Shown in pieces: positions 6,091 to 8,560 of a stretch of 8,560 nt of DNA. Location of the stretch: the NCBI GenBank assembly GCA_947499755.1, contig CANMPU010000029.1:1-8560 (forward strand), in the 5' to 3' direction. The notes below the pieces were generated by a model. It worked only from the letters and a program-made list of their open reading frames with translations. It searched no databases and was not told the DNA's origin. The stretch comes from Betaproteobacteria bacterium. GTDB lineage: Bacteria > Pseudomonadota > Gammaproteobacteria > Burkholderiales > CANMPU01. A program made the position numbers and the translations under genes. Each line of letters begins with the position of its first letter. The stretch's first letter is position 1.

Positions 6091-6401
6091 TCATCCTTAC
6101 TTTGCTTATGGTTGCAGGGTGGTTTTGGTTGGACTCTACGCGCGTACGTGAGGCGGCAATCGCACTCGGCAAGGATGCGTGCCGCAGAGAAAACCTCATC
6201 TTACTGGATTACACTGTGGCGATCGCATCTATACGAATTAAGCGTAATCGCCATGGCCGATTTGCCCTACGCCGTATTTACAATTTTGAATTCAGCGATA
6301 CCGGTAACAATCGCTTGAATGGCACCATCATTCTCCTAGGAAGAGAGCTCGAACTATTGGATTTGGAAAAGCGTTATCTCGAGACGCAGCAATTGCATTA
6401 G
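6078..6401 (+). CDS. DUF3301 family membrane-anchored protein
   Basis: A 107-residue conserved protein of unknown function. One N-terminal membrane segment (about 3-18, IVILTLLMVAGWFWLD) is followed by the family pattern: RVREAAIALGKDACRRENL (22-40), a LLDYTVAI segment (42-49), basic RIKRNRHGRFALRRIYNFEFS (about 53-73), and IILLGRELELLDLE near the C-terminus. The order of these elements is what I recognise as DUF3301, found in many proteobacteria. The product is probably anchored in the inner membrane with a basic cytoplasmic domain. The ATG has no clear Shine-Dalgarno and overlaps the end of a possible small upstream ORF, so translation could be coupled. The next gene starts 87 bp later behind its own promoter candidate. 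Confidence 0.85.
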   Translation: MFEIVILTLLMVAGWFWLDSTRVREAAIALGKDACRRENLILLDYTVAIASIRIKRNRHGRFALRRIYNFEFSDTGNNRLNGTIILLGRELELLDLEKRYLETQQLH

Positions 6402-6416
6402 TTGCAAATGTTTCGA

Positions 6417-6445
6417 TTGACAATAATGTGCGCAGCTTTAACAAT
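6417..6445 (+). promoter_or_regulatory. Promoter candidate for the YeiH-family gene
   Basis: TTGACA (6417-6422), a perfect -35, 17-nt spacer, then AACAAT (6440-6445), four of six to the -10 consensus. It lies in the gap before the transporter gene and would give a leader of about 37 nt. Confidence 0.5.
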
Positions 6446-6488
6446 CCCACCATGACGCACTTTCTCTCCTCACTCTATTGCTGACTAG

Positions 6489-7478
6489 ATGAAAATATTA
6501 TTTTCGCGTCTTGGTCCCGGTCTTTTAGTTGCTGTTACAGTCGCGATGGCGGCCAGCTTTTTGTCGAGTCATTATGGCGCTCCAGTCATGTTATTCGCTT
6601 TGCTACTCGGCATGGCGTTTAACTTTCTGTCGGAGGAGGGGCGTTGCGTCGCTGGATTGCAAACGGCATCGACACAGGTGTTACAGGTAGGCGTTGCGTT
6701 ACTTGGCGCGCGTATCACGCTAGAGCAGGTAGCCGAGCTAGGGTTGATTCCAGTTGCGACAGTGTTCGGCGCGATTGTGTTGACGATATTGTTTGGCATT
6801 GTTGTTGCTCGTTTCTTAGGTCTGCCGAAACAACTTGGCATGTTGACTGGCGGGGCTGTCGGTATTTGTGGTGCTTCTGCCGCTATGGCGATGGCTTCAA
6901 CTTTTCCGAAATATCAGGGTTCAGAACGCGATACGATCTTTACGGTGGTTGCGGTCACCACCATGAGCACGTTCGCAATGATTATTTACCCCATCATCGC
7001 CGTGAAACTCGGGTTGGATCAAACGCAATCCGGCTTCTTTTTAGGGGCAACTATCCATGACGTGGCACAGGTGGTGGGTGCCGGATACAGCATTTCTAAT
7101 GAAACTGGCGACGCCGCGACTATCGTTAAGCTTGCGCGCGTTGCGATGTTAGTTCCGGTAGTACTTGTTTTTATGTTGTGGTTTCGCAAGCGCGGTGCCG
7201 CACCCCGGATCAGCAAATTACCGGTTCCGCCATTTCTCATTGCTTTTCCCTTGTTGGTCGGTATAAATAGCACTGGGGTTATCCCTGAAGCGGTTACCAT
7301 GATTCTTATCGATGCTTCACGCTGGTGCCTGGTAATCGCCATTGCGGCAATCGGCATGAAAACGTCGTTGAAAGCGTTGGCCGAAGTCGGCCATCGTGCC
7401 ATTGCGCTGATCGTTGCCGAGACGCTCTTTCTCGCGTTATTCATTCTCGGCGTGATTTTTCTACCATATGTATGGTGA
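6489..7478 (+). CDS. YeiH/UPF0324 family inner-membrane transporter
   Basis: A 329-residue polytopic membrane protein of the YeiH (UPF0324, conserved hypothetical 698) family, often annotated as a putative sulfate exporter; the true substrate is not established. About nine to ten hydrophobic segments spread from residue 10 to 326. Family motifs are present: GALLLGMAFN-like start (FALLLGMAFN, 36-45), LLGARITLEQV (71-81), GGAVGICGASAAMA (121-134), GATIHDVAQVVGAGYSIS (186-203), KLARVAMLVPVV (214-225) and AAIGMKTSL (286-294). The length is normal for the family. No strong Shine-Dalgarno lies before the ATG, but the N-terminus fits. It has its own promoter candidate and is followed 44 bp later by the DUF1415 gene, so the two may be co-transcribed. 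No LysR regulator, often found beside yeiH, is seen here. Confidence 0.92.
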   Translation: MKILFSRLGPGLLVAVTVAMAASFLSSHYGAPVMLFALLLGMAFNFLSEEGRCVAGLQTASTQVLQVGVALLGARITLEQVAELGLIPVATVFGAIVLTILFGIVVARFLGLPKQLGMLTGGAVGICGASAAMAMASTFPKYQGSERDTIFTVVAVTTMSTFAMIIYPIIAVKLGLDQTQSGFFLGATIHDVAQVVGAGYSISNETGDAATIVKLARVAMLVPVVLVFMLWFRKRGAAPRISKLPVPPFLIAFPLLVGINSTGVIPEAVTMILIDASRWCLVIAIAAIGMKTSLKALAEVGHRAIALIVAETLFLALFILGVIFLPYVW

Positions 7479-7522
7479 TGAGCATACTCTGAGCCGTCGC
7501 TAATTCCGCTTCCGCTAATTTT

Positions 7523-8092
7523 GTGAACACTAACCCTAATACCGTTCTTGCTGAGACACGTGCCTGGGTGGATAGTGTTGTGATCGGATTAAATCTTTGC
7601 CCGTTTGCCAGGGCAGTCCAGGTGAATAATCAGATTCGCTACGTGTGCAGCAACGCCACAAACGCTGACGCGTTGCTTGCTGCATTACGTGACGAATTAC
7701 ATTTGTTGACGAACACGAGTCCACAACAAGTGGAAACAACATTATTGGTTCATCCGCAGGTGTTAACAGATTTTCTGGATTTTAATGATTTCTTAGACAT
7801 CGCTGACGCTGCGCTGGAAGACTTAGATTTGGTGGGGGTCTTTCAGATTGCGAGTTTCCATCCACAGTATCAGTTTGCCGACACGGATACAGCGGATGTA
7901 AGCAACGCGACAAATCGCTCACCGTATCCAACCTTGCATTTGTTACGCGAGGCAAGCATCGATAGAGCGATAGCGGATTTCCCCGAGGCAGCCAAGATTT
8001 TTGCTGCCAATATTGTTACGCTGCAAGCGCTTGGCCCTCATGGCTGGGCGGTGCTGCAGGCGCGCTGCCGCAAAGATGCGGTGGACTCTTAA
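7523..8092 (+). CDS. DUF1415 family protein
   Basis: A 189-residue conserved soluble protein of unknown function. Family hallmarks: VVIGLNLCPFAR (19-30) with a conserved Cys at 26, ETTLLVHP (71-78), FLDFNDFLDIAD (84-95), IASFHPQYQFAD (109-120) and TNRSPYPTLHLLREAS (130-145). The strongly conserved Cys, His, Asn and Arg residues suggest an enzyme, but no reaction is known to me. The start is GTG; it gives the usual family length, and no ATG nearby would keep the VVIGLNLCPF block. No clear Shine-Dalgarno. The gene sits 44 bp after the transporter and 28 bp before the flavoprotein, consistent with one operon. Confidence 0.93.
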   Translation: MNTNPNTVLAETRAWVDSVVIGLNLCPFARAVQVNNQIRYVCSNATNADALLAALRDELHLLTNTSPQQVETTLLVHPQVLTDFLDFNDFLDIADAALEDLDLVGVFQIASFHPQYQFADTDTADVSNATNRSPYPTLHLLREASIDRAIADFPEAAKIFAANIVTLQALGPHGWAVLQARCRKDAVDS

Positions 8093-8120
8093 TAGAGTTG
8101 TGGAATCGATTACCGTATAA

Positions 8121-8560
8121 ATGACGATCGCACGTTTTGACACGATCATTCTGGGCGCGGGGGCAGCAGGGCTTTTTTGCGCAGGCGTCGCAGGGCAACG
8201 CGGCAAACGTGTGCTGGTCATCAACCAGAATGACAAACCCGCGGAAAAGATTCGCATCTCCGGTGGCGGTCGTTGTAACTTCACTAACATTGGCACCAGC
8301 CCGACAAATTTCCTCTCGCAAAATCCAGATTTCTGCCGCTCTGCGCTCGCGCGCTACACGCCACAACATTTTACCGCTATGCTCGAACGCTATCGGGTGC
8401 CATATCACGAGAAAACGCTAGGCCAATTATTTTGTGATCGCAGCGCCAGGGACATAATAGATATATTGCTCGCGGAATGTACGCAAGGTGGCGTGACGTT
8501 GATATATCCAGCCAACGTGGCCGCGGTTACTCGCACTGGCAAATTTAATGTGGAAACTGA
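8121..8560 (+). CDS. HI0933/BaiN-family flavoprotein, 5' part
   Basis: N-terminal 146 codons of an NAD(P)/FAD-dependent oxidoreductase of the HI0933 family; the gene continues past the window edge. Full-length members run to about 400 residues. Visible: the FAD dinucleotide-binding fold with GAGAAG (12-17), the family signature RISGGGRCNFTN (45-56), and the segment GQLFC near residue 104. At the end of the second strand, where an acidic residue normally contacts the FAD ribose, the sequence has Asn 35 (VLVIN). The ATG gives the expected spacing to GAGAAG. No Shine-Dalgarno is evident; it may be translated in a transcript shared with the DUF1415 gene 28 bp upstream. Family assignment is firm, the substrate unknown. 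Confidence 0.92.
   Translation, partial: MTIARFDTIILGAGAAGLFCAGVAGQRGKRVLVINQNDKPAEKIRISGGGRCNFTNIGTSPTNFLSQNPDFCRSALARYTPQHFTAMLERYRVPYHEKTLGQLFCDRSARDIIDILLAECTQGGVTLIYPANVAAVTRTGKFNVET

Noticed and set aside
6644..7060. Alternative frame inside the transporter gene
   Set aside because: Trp/Arg/Cys-rich nonsense-like translation shadowing the well-supported YeiH-family gene.
7498..7520. Direct repeat CGCTAATT before the DUF1415 gene
   Set aside because: Two 8-base copies 15 nt apart with no third copy or array; consistent with chance.
8016..8408. Minus-strand open frame across the DUF1415 end and flavoprotein start
   Set aside because: Opposite strand of two genes with clear family motifs; no independent support.

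Overview
The window is ordinary proteobacterial chromosome of roughly 50% GC. GreB with an acidic N-terminal extension, a bacterial RIO kinase, DUF3301, DUF1415 and an HI0933-type flavoprotein together point to a gamma- or betaproteobacterium; the order cannot be resolved from sequence reading alone. Codon use and stops follow the standard bacterial code. No phage, transposon, CRISPR array, tRNA or rRNA was seen.

Layout: (1) 85-1389 (+), an RhlE-type DEAD-box RNA helicase whose only well-placed start is an AUU codon behind a strong Shine-Dalgarno, closed by a bidirectional terminator at 1398-1430. (2) 1431-1865, a stretch without a solid gene. It holds a possible minus-strand gene remnant (1458-1583) and a small plus-strand ORF broken by an in-frame TGA (1680-1856) that runs into the next gene. 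(3) 1866-3020 (+), a membrane-anchored metallophosphoesterase of the YkuE/YaeI type. (4) 3129-3434, a compact unit: promoter-like -10, structured leader, a 27-residue Lys/Ala/Pro-rich basic peptide gene with a strong ribosome binding site, and two hairpins after it. (5) Minus-strand RIO kinase (5062-4214) followed by greB (4119-3565). (6) 5091-5249 (+), a 52-residue unknown protein divergent from the RIO kinase. (7) 5806-5251 (-), a membrane protein of unknown function whose signal peptide lies in a different frame from the rest, with the junction at a CCCC run. (8) From 6078 onward (+): DUF3301 protein, YeiH/UPF0324 transporter, DUF1415 protein and the start of an HI0933-family flavoprotein that runs off the window end.

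Functionally this is a mix of housekeeping genes: RNA remodelling (RhlE), transcript cleavage rescue (GreB), a RIO kinase, an envelope phosphoesterase and a transporter, plus conserved unknowns. I see no complete new multi-gene system. The most unusual signals are the AUU start, the frame break at CCCC, the structured tiny-peptide unit and the TGA-interrupted ORF.
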